Positions 1 to 8,698 of a stretch of 64,000 nucleotides of DNA are shown in pieces. Source of the DNA: Phytophthora colocasiae (Eukaryota > Oomycota > Peronosporomycetes > Peronosporales > Peronosporaceae); the NCBI GenBank assembly GCA_018806915.1, contig JAGKQI010000100.1, forward strand, positions 1,984,001 to 2,048,000, written 5' to 3'. The notes under the pieces were generated by a model. That model worked only from the letters and a program-made list of their open reading frames with translations, made no database searches and was not told where the DNA came from. Every line of letters starts with the position of its first letter. Position 1 is the first letter of the stretch. Made by a program: the position numbers and the translations under genes.

Positions 1-28
1 TGGAAGAATTCTACAACCAGATCCGCAA

Positions 29-715
29 GTGGTACGATCCGACCCGACATGCCGGACTGTTCCCCGAGAAGGTGGAAAAGATGTTAAACTAGGACGCTCG
101 CCGGTTTGGAAACCGGTACGAGCCGAGCGTTCTGAGTACTGCATCTATGCATATGTGAACAAGAAATCGAGAGATCAAGATAGGGATAATTCGGATCTGC
201 GCGGTAATACATGTAAGTTGCATTCGTATACTGCTAAGATCGCGAGTCTTCCCCGGATCGATGAGTTCTCGCGATCTGGTGCGGAAGTGGCTTTGGATCT
301 CAAGGAGGGAGAATCCAGGGGGTATTGGAAGTACCACGCACCAGGAAAATGGTTCCGCCAAGCCAAGATCTCAGGCAAGATCAACCATGAAAGAGCGATC
401 TTGCTCCTGGACACTGGCGCCGAGGTATCCATCTTGGATACCACCTTTGCTCGTAAGGTTGGGTGCCACTTTGACACTAGTCAGAGACAGGAGTGTGTTG
501 GGATCGGTGATAATGTATACACCACCGAGGGAAGAACGAGGATCAAGATCACGCTTGCGGGATACTTGGTCTACTTTTTCGATATTTGGATCGGGGATCT
601 ATCCGGGCAAGATGCGATCCTGGGTATGGATTTCATGATCCCGGCTGGGGTCCGGATGGATCTTGCGAAGGGATCGATGTGCTTACCTAACGAAGTGGGG
701 ATCCCACTTCGTTAG
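29..715 (+). CDS. Gypsy-1 aspartic protease segment (partial polyprotein)
   Basis: This 228-residue open stretch ends in a retropepsin-like domain. The catalytic motif is LLLDTGAEVSIL (about residues 125-137) and the C-terminal flap-side signature is AILGMDFM. The first part resembles no domain I know and is probably the end of Gag or a linker. The apparent start codon is not biologically meaningful, because the frame should continue from Gag upstream of the window. It stops at 713-715 inside a perfect 15-bp hairpin (685-717). The downstream reading frame reopens at 766 in another phase, so the hairpin region looks like the disruptive event. Family assignment is firm; the function of this copy is lost or doubtful. 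Confidence 0.8.
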   Translation: MVRSDPTCRTVPREGGKDVKLGRSPVWKPVRAERSEYCIYAYVNKKSRDQDRDNSDLRGNTCKLHSYTAKIASLPRIDEFSRSGAEVALDLKEGESRGYWKYHAPGKWFRQAKISGKINHERAILLLDTGAEVSILDTTFARKVGCHFDTSQRQECVGIGDNVYTTEGRTRIKITLAGYLVYFFDIWIGDLSGQDAILGMDFMIPAGVRMDLAKGSMCLPNEVGIPLR

Positions 716-717
716 GT
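685..717. repeat. Perfect 15-bp hairpin with 3-nt loop
   Basis: ACCTAACGAAGTGGG (685-699), loop GAT (700-702), then its exact reverse complement (703-717). The in-frame stop of the protease segment (TAG, 713-715) lies in the right arm. A stem this long with a 3-nt loop is what copying a nascent strand back on itself would leave. Confidence 0.9.
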
Positions 718-765
718 AGCCCACTTAGTGGTCGCAAGAGATTATACGGGGAGAAGGTAAGATCG

Positions 766-2385
766 GTGAAATTGGAGGAAGATCTACATATCCCAGTTGG
801 GGGATCTGAAGAGATCGCATCGAGAGTGAAATTATCGGCGACGGAGAAATTGTGGGTGACCAGAGGCGACCGATGGGTACCCACCGTGGTAAATGGACCC
901 GGCCGAACTCGGTATTTAGTGATCACGAATTTGAGCGAGAAGATTTTACGATTGGATCACCGATTACATGTTGGAATGGTACTTGATCAGGAAAAGGTGC
1001 CTCGATTCCCCGGGTTTGTGTCGGTCGGATCCCGGCGCTACATGGAGTGGCAGAACCTAGCTCTAGAAGCGACTGTGGACGCAAGACCAGAACCTCAGGA
1101 ATCCGTAGAGATCCCCTTACCGTCGGTCGAACGGCCGACCTACGTTACGCCGCGATCCATACTCCGCCGAGGTGGGACAACCAAGACCGATCCTGATCCT
1201 GCGCCAATATTGACATTGGAACCTCGATCACCAACTCGATCGACCGATGCAGCCGAAGTCAAGGTCGCTTTCCTCGATCCCCAACCGGATCCCATGGATA
1301 CCCCACCGATTACGATCAGTTCCGACAAGACCCCGAGTGGCGAAGCTGGGGGCGGTGAGACTGAGACGAATGGTGAGACTGAGACGAATGGTGAGACTGA
1401 GACGAATGAGAGCTTGCCAGATCAGGCCCTAGATCGGACAGATCGGACATGCGAAGAAGAGATCGAGGTAAAAACAGAAAAACCAGATTTTCAAATCGAG
1501 ATCAAACATGAATCCGACGCTGACGCCGGCCCCACGGTTGAGGACACCCCGATCCTGACGGCCAAGGACGATAGACTCCCTGATCCATCAACGAACGAAC
1601 CCGATCCGACTTCTCCTGAAGGGATCGAGAACGCCGATCGGACCCACTTACACGAAAGTGGCGATTTTTCGGCCGAAGATCTAGCCGATAATCTCGCAGT
1701 AGTACCAGAAATTCAAATCTCCGCCACTGAAGAAGTCCGGATTGAAGATCTGCAGGTAGGAAATCCGGGATCGGCTACCCCAGAGGAGATCGAGAAACTC
1801 CGACAGATTATTTGGAGGAAGCGACATCTCCTGATCAGGAAAGGAAACGCACTTCCTCCAGCGGCCAAGGGTGTTATATGCGATATCGACGTGGGTGATG
1901 CAAAGCCGATTGCACAACGAGTTCGGAAGGTGGCGCCACAGTTCCGCGAAAAAGTATCGGATCTGATCAAAGGACTCCTAGCTGCCAAGATCATTCGGCC
2001 ATCGACATCGCCATGGGCGTCTCCGATCGTGGTGATCATCAAGAAGAACGGTGTAGACATCCGACTATGTATCGATTATCGGCTGGTGAACGGTTTCACA
2101 AGGCTGATGATCTACCCGATGCCTCTGATCAATGACCTGTTAGAAGATCTTGACAAGGTTCTGTGGTATTGTTCATTAGACATGGCGAGTGGATTCTGGG
2201 TCGTATCAATGAGCTCGCGCGATCTCGGCCTTCATCACTCCATTTGGCCTTTTCGAGTGGAATCGTATGCCGTTCGGACTGAAGAACGCCCCTCAGATCT
2301 ATCAACGTCTTGTGGACAACGCTCTATATGGATTTTTGAAGATCTCCCGGTCAGGGGATACGGAGGACTCTGCGGATGTGTTTGA
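766..2385 (+). CDS. Gypsy-1 linker region plus N-terminal reverse transcriptase
   Basis: The 539-residue frame begins with a protease-RT linker that includes an acidic low-complexity part with three copies of a GETETN-like 6-residue repeat (bases about 1350-1410). From about residue 340 it becomes reverse transcriptase: a QRVRKVAPQFREKV segment, then SPWASPIVVIIKKNG, RLCIDYRLVNG and the first catalytic region CSLDMASGFW. The frame is lost after about 2210 and RT resumes in the overlapping frame at 2267 with MPFGLKNAP, which shows a frameshift in the short interval 2210-2270. This is a piece of one pol polyprotein, not a separate gene. Confidence 0.8.
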   Translation: MKLEEDLHIPVGGSEEIASRVKLSATEKLWVTRGDRWVPTVVNGPGRTRYLVITNLSEKILRLDHRLHVGMVLDQEKVPRFPGFVSVGSRRYMEWQNLALEATVDARPEPQESVEIPLPSVERPTYVTPRSILRRGGTTKTDPDPAPILTLEPRSPTRSTDAAEVKVAFLDPQPDPMDTPPITISSDKTPSGEAGGGETETNGETETNGETETNESLPDQALDRTDRTCEEEIEVKTEKPDFQIEIKHESDADAGPTVEDTPILTAKDDRLPDPSTNEPDPTSPEGIENADRTHLHESGDFSAEDLADNLAVVPEIQISATEEVRIEDLQVGNPGSATPEEIEKLRQIIWRKRHLLIRKGNALPPAAKGVICDIDVGDAKPIAQRVRKVAPQFREKVSDLIKGLLAAKIIRPSTSPWASPIVVIIKKNGVDIRLCIDYRLVNGFTRLMIYPMPLINDLLEDLDKVLWYCSLDMASGFWVVSMSSRDLGLHHSIWPFRVESYAVRTEERPSDLSTSCGQRSIWIFEDLPVRGYGGLCGCV

Positions 2386-5300
2386 GTCAGGAATCCCGGA
2401 AGATCCTGGTCGCCCGTCGGTTCTAGGACGGAGATCATACATCGACGATATCTTGATCACGGCTGGATCATGGGATCAAATGTGCGATCGGGTGGAAGAC
2501 CTATTGGAGGCCTGCGATAAGTGGAATCTCTCGATCAGCGTGGCGAAGAGCTTCTGGGGCATGGATAAGGTGGAATATCTCGGACACAAAGTGTCGATCG
2601 ATGGATTGGAGGCAAACCCGAAAGACCTGAAATCTCTGACGGATCTACCATTCCCTGGATCACTCCGATCCATGCAATCGTTCCTTGGAAGTCTGAATTA
2701 CTGTAGTCGGTTCATCGAGGATTATGCGATCTATGCATCGGTCCTATATGAACCACGTGAGGTGGAGTTCGCAGAACTGAAGAAGCGACCAGATCTACGA
2801 AAGATCATGGATAGCACGGACCCGATCACTCGAGATCTCGTTGCGCTTAAGTCGAATCAGGATGGATCAACAGACACCCCGACTCAAAAGGGGGATAGTA
2901 CACCGGATCCCGACTTGGGGGCGATGCCTTCCCCCTGTTCAAGCGAGATCGAAGCCAATCTGGCCCAAAAAACTGGCGACGAGAGGTGGGGTAGAGCATA
3001 TAGAGCGTTTACAGCCTTGAAAGCCAAGATCGCGTCGACACCGATCCTCCGTCACTTCGACATGGCGAAATTACCCGTGGTGATTGTGTATGCTAGTGAC
3101 TGGGCGATTTCCGCCGCACTGATGCAGGAACATGACCAGATCTACCACCCGGTCGCGTTTGCCAGCCGAACCTTGAAGACTAACGAGCTGAATTATAATG
3201 TTGCCGAAAAGGAAGTGTTGGCTCTACTTTGGATCTTGGATCTACACTACACCTTGTTGGTGGGACGTCGGATCAAGGTCCTAACCCGACACTCCACACT
3301 TGCCTGGCTGTTCAAGTCTGCCGGCCTCCAAGGACGTCTGGGACAATGGTCTGCTCTTCTGTCCCCATGGACACTCGAGATCACGAAGTGTACGAAGGGA
3401 GAGGATGAAATACTGGGGGCGATAGCAGCTAACATAATGCCCAGATCGGAGATCGATGAAGCCCTGATCGCGATCGCGCCTCGAAAGGAACCAAAACGTC
3501 GGATCCAGATGCCGATCCCCACCGTAGACCCAGATGAGGAGCTGTGGGTTATAAGTTTCGACGGATCGGCACGCGTGAAACGAGGAGGGGGCGCTTTCAG
3601 CGCGATCGTGTGGAGTTTGCCGGAGTGGAAAGTGATCAGGGCTAGATCAGACTATGCGGAGAGCCTTACTGTCAATGAAGCGGGATACCGTGGACTCTTG
3701 CTGGGTCTCAGTATGATCGCACAGTTGGAACGCCGCCGTCTGGTAGTTTGCGGCGATTCGAACCTAGTGATCCGACAAGTCCGGGGCGAGATCGACTGTA
3801 AGGCGCCAGGATTGACGTTACTGAAACAGAAGGTGCTAGATCACTTGCGGAATTGGGGAGATCATGAGCTGGTCCATGTGAAGAGAGACTGGAATGGGAG
3901 CGCAGATAGCCTGGCGAGTGCCGCGCTGCAGCGAGGAAGCGGGATCGAGGTCCACGGTGAGGCAGATCGGTGCGATCTGATCACCCTAAATCGGCTTGAT
4001 GAGGTGTTGATCCCTCGAGTTGAAGATCGAACTGTGCAAGTGTCGGAAGTAGCAACGCGTGCAGCCCGAGCGCGACCTGATGCCGCCGTCCTGCGAGAGG
4101 AACTGATCCAAGAGATGCGGGTGGATCGGATCAGGCGAGCCCAGGACGAGGAGGTCTGGATCGCAGAACTAAAGAAGTACCTGGCTGGGCAGATCGCGGA
4201 TCTTACTCGAGCCGAATCCGGATCCTACGCCAAGATCGCCTCCGAGTACGAGGTAGATGAACAAGATCTGCTGTTTTACTGTCCACCAGGGCCGAGATCA
4301 AGTGGTGATCGCGATCGCCTGATGAGACTTGTAGTTCCAGAGACGCTACAGCAGGATGTCCTCCACCACTACCATACGACTCTGGAAGGGGGGCATCAAG
4401 GGATCGGACGCACTTATCAGCGGATCCGAGATCATTTCCATTGGAGGGGATTATATCGGAGCGTGCAGCGATACGTAGGCGAGTGTGTAGACTGTGAGAC
4501 CGGAAAGGGGAGACCCACGATCCGGGGCGAGTCGCCTGGGAATCTGCAAGCGACATACCCATTCCAGATCATAGCGATGGATCACATACCCTCCCTACCC
4601 AGATCCAACAAAGGCAACACCGAACTACTGATCTGGGTAGATCTGTTCACGGGATATGTGATCGCGAAGGCCAGTTCCTCCCGATCAGCCCAGACCGTCG
4701 CGGAATCTTATGAAGAATGCGTGTTCCGCAGATTTGGCGCTAGCGAGATGATCAGGCACGATCGAGAACCGGGTTTCATGTCCGACTTCTTCAGATCGTT
4801 CAATAAGATCCTGGGGCAGCGACAACGGGCGACGATGGCCTACCGGCCACAAGCCAACGGGACTGCGGAACGGATGGTGCAAACGGCGACTAGGGCGATC
4901 AAGATGTATGTTCAAGATCTCGATCAGAAGGACTGGGATGAATACGCGGAGAGACTGACGTTCGCCATTAACACGGCTCACGATCGGGTTCGGGGAGATA
5001 CCCCTCACTACCTGGTACATGGATGGGATCCGAGATCGACGTTGGAAGCAACTATCCCGATCGGATCGACCAGACGCCACGATCGCGATCCAAGACGGTG
5101 GAGATATCGGGTTCAGAGATACTACCAGCAGTCGCGAGAACAGGTCAACGCTAGACTACGAGAGGCGATTGCAGATCGAGCCAATCGGCATAATGAGGAT
5201 GTCGATCCGCATCAGATCGAAGCTGGATCACGAGTCTGGCTGTATCTAGATCGTGTGAAGGAAGGATACGCGCGTAAACTCGCTCACCTTTGGCACGGCC

Positions 5301-5737
5301 CGTTCCGTGTTGCAGAGAAGCTCAACGAATTCACGATCAAGCTGGAGATCGCGGGATCTGATTACCATATCTTCCCAGTGGTCCATGTTTCTAAGCTAAA
5401 GCTGGTGCGGAATTTTCCGGATCGACCGCGGATCGAGTTGACTGTGGATGAAGCAGATCGGCTAGATTTCGATGAGATCCTCCTTCCGGAGGACAGTTGG
5501 GTCCCAGATATGGATGCCGACGAGTACGAGGTCGAACGGATCTCGGACATGCGAAGTGGGAAACGGACTCGCTACGGCCGGACCTATCGTGAATTCCTGG
5601 TGCACTGGGTCGGTTATGATGAACCAACTTGGGTCGACGAAGCTGATCTTAACTGTGGAGCCATACTGAGCGCGTTCCTACGTGATCATGCTAACCGAAA
5701 TCGGTTTGGCGTGATGCAGTCGCACGAAGAGGTGTAG
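2267..5737 (+). CDS. Gypsy-1 pol: RT palm, two RNase H domains, integrase, chromodomain
   Basis: This is an 1156-residue frame. The RT palm continues with PFGLKNAP and the catalytic YIDD at about residues 58-61. A retroviral-type RNase H follows near residues 270-350 (YASDWAISAALM, AEKEVLALLW). A second, archaeal/plant-like RNase H lies near 425-560 (SFDGSARVKRGGG, NEAGYRGL, CGDSNLV, SADSLASAAL). Integrase has an HHCC zinc finger (HHYHTTLEGGHQGIG, CVDCETGKG) and a DDE core (AMDHIPS, RHDREPGF, GTAERMVQ). A chromodomain-like end (YEVERISDMR, FLVHWVGYDEPTW) should tether integration to chromatin marks. Two RNase H domains are a known derived trait of some oomycete and plant Gypsy lineages. The region is very rich in GATC. 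Confidence 0.88.
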   Translation: MPFGLKNAPQIYQRLVDNALYGFLKISRSGDTEDSADVFESGIPEDPGRPSVLGRRSYIDDILITAGSWDQMCDRVEDLLEACDKWNLSISVAKSFWGMDKVEYLGHKVSIDGLEANPKDLKSLTDLPFPGSLRSMQSFLGSLNYCSRFIEDYAIYASVLYEPREVEFAELKKRPDLRKIMDSTDPITRDLVALKSNQDGSTDTPTQKGDSTPDPDLGAMPSPCSSEIEANLAQKTGDERWGRAYRAFTALKAKIASTPILRHFDMAKLPVVIVYASDWAISAALMQEHDQIYHPVAFASRTLKTNELNYNVAEKEVLALLWILDLHYTLLVGRRIKVLTRHSTLAWLFKSAGLQGRLGQWSALLSPWTLEITKCTKGEDEILGAIAANIMPRSEIDEALIAIAPRKEPKRRIQMPIPTVDPDEELWVISFDGSARVKRGGGAFSAIVWSLPEWKVIRARSDYAESLTVNEAGYRGLLLGLSMIAQLERRRLVVCGDSNLVIRQVRGEIDCKAPGLTLLKQKVLDHLRNWGDHELVHVKRDWNGSADSLASAALQRGSGIEVHGEADRCDLITLNRLDEVLIPRVEDRTVQVSEVATRAARARPDAAVLREELIQEMRVDRIRRAQDEEVWIAELKKYLAGQIADLTRAESGSYAKIASEYEVDEQDLLFYCPPGPRSSGDRDRLMRLVVPETLQQDVLHHYHTTLEGGHQGIGRTYQRIRDHFHWRGLYRSVQRYVGECVDCETGKGRPTIRGESPGNLQATYPFQIIAMDHIPSLPRSNKGNTELLIWVDLFTGYVIAKASSSRSAQTVAESYEECVFRRFGASEMIRHDREPGFMSDFFRSFNKILGQRQRATMAYRPQANGTAERMVQTATRAIKMYVQDLDQKDWDEYAERLTFAINTAHDRVRGDTPHYLVHGWDPRSTLEATIPIGSTRRHDRDPRRWRYRVQRYYQQSREQVNARLREAIADRANRHNEDVDPHQIEAGSRVWLYLDRVKEGYARKLAHLWHGPFRVAEKLNEFTIKLEIAGSDYHIFPVVHVSKLKLVRNFPDRPRIELTVDEADRLDFDEILLPEDSWVPDMDADEYEVERISDMRSGKRTRYGRTYREFLVHWVGYDEPTWVDEADLNCGAILSAFLRDHANRNRFGVMQSHEEV

Positions 5738-6212
5738 ACGCAGAGAAGGCGACGTGACCGGGTCACAACGCCGAGATCGCGGATGCTGATCTGGATGTCT
5801 ATCTGGATCGGATGTGGAGATTTTATATTTTTCGTGGAGATTTTATATTCTTCTTGTATATGCATGTGAAACCGGAGTGATTGGAAGGAAGATATGGAGA
5901 TTTCGAGGATGCTAAGCGGGACCGAAACGGTGGAGCAAGTATGGAGATGAACGCTGATCTTTGAAGTTGGGGAAAATTACGTGGGATTGAACGGAAGTTA
6001 AGCTGGAATCGAGATCGCGCGGTGAGGCACCGGATAGTGATGAAGAACATGTAGACGTACTGATCGACTCCAGGTTCGGCTGATCACCTCCGGACTGGCC
6101 GAGATCGCGAGATCAAGGAGTCCCAGGAGGTGTAGGAGCCGGCGGGTTAAACTTGTTTTCGAGCCGTGGGATCTGCCGAGACGGGTGATCTGCCGGCCGA
6201 TCGCGGTAATGG
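5738..6212. other. Spacer between pol and antisense ORFs of Gypsy-1
   Basis: No coding region is supported. It holds a short direct repeat (TTTATATTTTTCGTGGAGAT-like at about 5820-5850) and many GATC sites. The plus-strand pol and the minus-strand ORFs converge on it, so it could contain the 3' ends of both transcripts (inference). Confidence 0.5.
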
Positions 6213-6881
6213 TTACGCCAAAGGTCCTCTTGATCGCATTCTGCCAACGCGGAGATCAGATCGGTGGGCTCCGGTCGGTCCGGTCAGAGTCGGCTGGGCC
6301 AGGTTGGCCATTCGAGAGGCCGATCCAGGATACCAGTATACCCGATCACGGATAGTGGGGAAGTGCAGGAAGTAGGGATCGAGCAGAAGATCGATGTCCG
6401 CCCACATCGGACGCATCATGGGCAGGAAGCGTCCCAATAGCAGCCGCCAGCGTTCTCCGGTGCGGCTACGCCGTTGCCGACGTTCGAGGTAGAGATCAGG
6501 ATCAGCTTCATACATCGCCTTCGTGATCTCGAGATAATGGGTCGACTCCCAGTAGGCCTGCAGGTGATCCGACTCGTAGGCGGCGTAGGCATCCGCGATC
6601 TGCCCCAGCGGGGTTCCGGCACGACGATGGAGACCGAGATCGAAGGTGAGGGGGGCCGGTCGGTTGCGAAGCACCTCCCAAGGTCGGGTAGCGAGCAGGG
6701 CCCGCACGTTAGGCCCAGTGATCAGGTTGGCCAACCAACCGACCCCAGCTCGGGAAGGTCGGTTAGCCGGAGATCTCCCTGGGTAGAGGAATCCGGGGGG
6801 GGGGGTAGCAGCAACCTCTTGGCCAGCGTGGAGAGAATCATACCGACGATCGCCAAGGTTCCGACGAACATCGGATCCCAC
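6213..6881 (-). CDS. Gypsy-1 antisense ORF, C-terminal section
   Basis: This 222-residue minus-strand frame follows the 332-residue antisense frame. The switch lies at an 11-base G run (6795-6805), where the upstream frame reads proline-rich residues and this one continues. Residues from about 45 onward form a plausible globular part (GWLANLITGPNVRALLATRP, LGQIADAYAAYESDHLQAYW, MRPMWADIDLLLDPYFLHFP) rich in aromatics and helix-formers. I recognise no family. It most likely completes one long antisense protein reading from 8698 down to 6213. The homopolymer frameshift may be a real mutation or a sequencing error. Confidence 0.5.
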   Translation of the reverse strand: MGSDVRRNLGDRRYDSLHAGQEVAATPPPGFLYPGRSPANRPSRAGVGWLANLITGPNVRALLATRPWEVLRNRPAPLTFDLGLHRRAGTPLGQIADAYAAYESDHLQAYWESTHYLEITKAMYEADPDLYLERRQRRSRTGERWRLLLGRFLPMMRPMWADIDLLLDPYFLHFPTIRDRVYWYPGSASRMANLAQPTLTGPTGAHRSDLRVGRMRSRGPLA

Positions 6882-7720
6882 GGGAAGACATCACCAGCCG
6901 CGAACTGCCGGGCATTCGCATACCCGGGAATAGACGAGCTGATCGCGAACAGAGGAGGGTTCAGCTGGGGGCGCGGCGAGCCACCAGGAGAGCCGCCACC
7001 CGGAGATCCCCCGCCAGGGGGGCTCCCGCCGGCTGGACTACCCCTCGGAGATCCCTGAGGAGAAGTGATCGGGGTTTGTGGAGAACCACCCCCCGGAGGC
7101 GTCGGCTGCGCCGGAGGCGTCTGAGGAGCAGGCCCCCCTTGATCACCGGACGCCGGAGGAGGATTTTCATGTCGGCGGTGCCACGACCGCGATCGGAGTA
7201 TCATAGCCCGAAGAGCGTCGTCGGATCCAGCGCCAGAATCCTCTTCGTCATCGTCATGCTCCGGATCGGGTTTGCGCTGGGACCGACCCGAGCCGCCCTT
7301 CTTCGGGGGAGAGGCTTCCACGGTCACTTGCGAGGTGGCCTGGGTGCGATCTGTGTCCGCCACATCCGGCCCAGTCGGGATCGCGGGTTCAGAACCCAGA
7401 TCGAAAGGGTCTGGTCCTTCCTCGTTTTTCTCTTCGGGCTCGATCGCCTGGGCCTCGCCACCAGGTTGGTCTCCAGCGGGAGTGTCGGGTGTGGCCGCAA
7501 CGTGATCGGTCGGGGAAGGCTCCGTCCGCGAAGCCTTGTGCGGGGGCAATGTAGCGGGAGATGGGGGCGGACTGAGAGCGCGTTTGACCCCCCGTCCATC
7601 TTGAGCGGCGCGGAGCCGAGAAACCATTTCGGTCAGGACGTTGGTGGTCGCCATTACGTCATCTTCTGCCTGATCGTAGTTCTCCTGCAATGCCTGAAGA
7701 CTTGCTTCTAACTCCTGCAC
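6722..7720 (-). CDS. Gypsy-1 antisense ORF, middle section (Pro/Gly/Ser-rich, hydrophobic tail)
   Basis: This is a 332-residue minus-strand frame. The first 40 residues look like the end of a coiled coil (QELEASLQALQENYDQAEDD). A long disordered section follows, with acidic (EHDDDEEDSGAGSDD), basic (RSRSWHRRHE) and repetitive PGGGSP motifs. Near the end there is a hydrophobic stretch of about 20 residues (PMFVGTLAIVGMILSTLAKR) that could be a membrane segment. It lies opposite to pol, between pol and the element's 3' end. I know no homologue. Long open frames here are unlikely to be pol shadows because the plus strand carries no pol. The role is unknown. Confidence 0.55.
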   Translation of the reverse strand: MQELEASLQALQENYDQAEDDVMATTNVLTEMVSRLRAAQDGRGVKRALSPPPSPATLPPHKASRTEPSPTDHVAATPDTPAGDQPGGEAQAIEPEEKNEEGPDPFDLGSEPAIPTGPDVADTDRTQATSQVTVEASPPKKGGSGRSQRKPDPEHDDDEEDSGAGSDDALRAMILRSRSWHRRHENPPPASGDQGGPAPQTPPAQPTPPGGGSPQTPITSPQGSPRGSPAGGSPPGGGSPGGGSPGGSPRPQLNPPLFAISSSIPGYANARQFAAGDVFPWDPMFVGTLAIVGMILSTLAKRLLLPPPPDSSTQGDLRLTDLPELGSVGWPT

Positions 7721-7795
7721 TTCGGCATGTGTACCGGCCAGATCATCCTCTACGACGAACAGAATATGAGTGATCGTGATCAGGTGGGGAGGGAT

Positions 7796-8698
7796 CTAGA
7801 CTACATGCGTACCTAGACGAGTGGATCGCAGTCGCTCGGTGCTGAGATCCGTCTGCGCTCGGTCGCGATCGGCGAGCGCTTGGTCTCGTTCCACGAGTAG
7901 GCGATCCCGCTCCGAGGTGACACGGTTCAGCTCGGAGTTAGCGTGGACGAGTTGATCGACGGTCCGGTCGCGTTCGGCACCGATGTTGGTCAGGGAAGAG
8001 GTCGCTCGGGCGAAGTCCGCCAAGGCTCGATCTCGCTCAGCCAGGGCTAATCGGGCGGGAGCCCCGGTTGAAGGCGTGGGGCTGGAATCCAGTTGGAGAT
8101 GCGCAAGATCAGCCGAGATCCGGTTGTAGCTGGCCTTGGCGGTGACGGAGTCTTGCTTCGCCTCAGCCAGATCGCAAGCATGGATCCGGGCTTCCGCCTG
8201 GAGATCTTGGATCTCGTTAGTGGCTTGCTCCATCTCGTCAGCCAAACGATCCCGGTCCTCTGTGGCTCGATCTAGGTCCGCTTGGGCGGAATTGAGACGC
8301 CGCGCGAACTCGTCGCGTTCCGATCGGAGCTGGTGAATCTGCACGCGCAATCCATCGAGGTCAGAGGCCTCCTCCGCGAGGGCTGCGATCTCGTGCTCCA
8401 GGCGTGCGATCTCGTCCTGTTGATCCGCCCGGAACCGCTCCATGGCGTCAACATGAGCCCGAAGCTCTATGACGTCACGACTCAACTGATCACGTTCGTG
8501 CACCAGGCGATCCCGCCCTGGGTCGCCCGGCAAGGGCCCGGCCTCGTCGGATGGAAGCGGGCGCGCTGGGTCTGGAGCCGGACCTGACGAACGTCGCGAG
8601 ATGTCGGAGTGGGGAGAAGGTGGACCGTCAGGAGATCTTGGGAAATCGGGAGGTGTAGGCAGATAATCGCTCCCAGGATCACTTCCTTGCTGACTCAT
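7796..8698 (-). CDS. Gypsy-1 antisense ORF, N-terminal coiled-coil section
   Basis: This 300-residue minus-strand frame starts with ATG at 8698 (MSQQGSDPGSDYLPTP). About 75 residues of Pro/Ser/Asp-rich disorder come first. A heptad-rich region then runs almost to the end (RDQLSRDVIELRAHVDAMER, DEIARLEHEIAALAEEASDL, SERDEFARRLNSAQADLDRA), typical of a long coiled coil. Repeated ERDR and DRDRA words give many GATC or CGATC sites on the DNA. It is probably the N-terminal portion of the antisense protein that continues at 7720. Function is unknown; oligomerisation is all the coiled coil suggests. Confidence 0.6.
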   Translation of the reverse strand: MSQQGSDPGSDYLPTPPDFPRSPDGPPSPHSDISRRSSGPAPDPARPLPSDEAGPLPGDPGRDRLVHERDQLSRDVIELRAHVDAMERFRADQQDEIARLEHEIAALAEEASDLDGLRVQIHQLRSERDEFARRLNSAQADLDRATEDRDRLADEMEQATNEIQDLQAEARIHACDLAEAKQDSVTAKASYNRISADLAHLQLDSSPTPSTGAPARLALAERDRALADFARATSSLTNIGAERDRTVDQLVHANSELNRVTSERDRLLVERDQALADRDRAQTDLSTERLRSTRLGTHVV

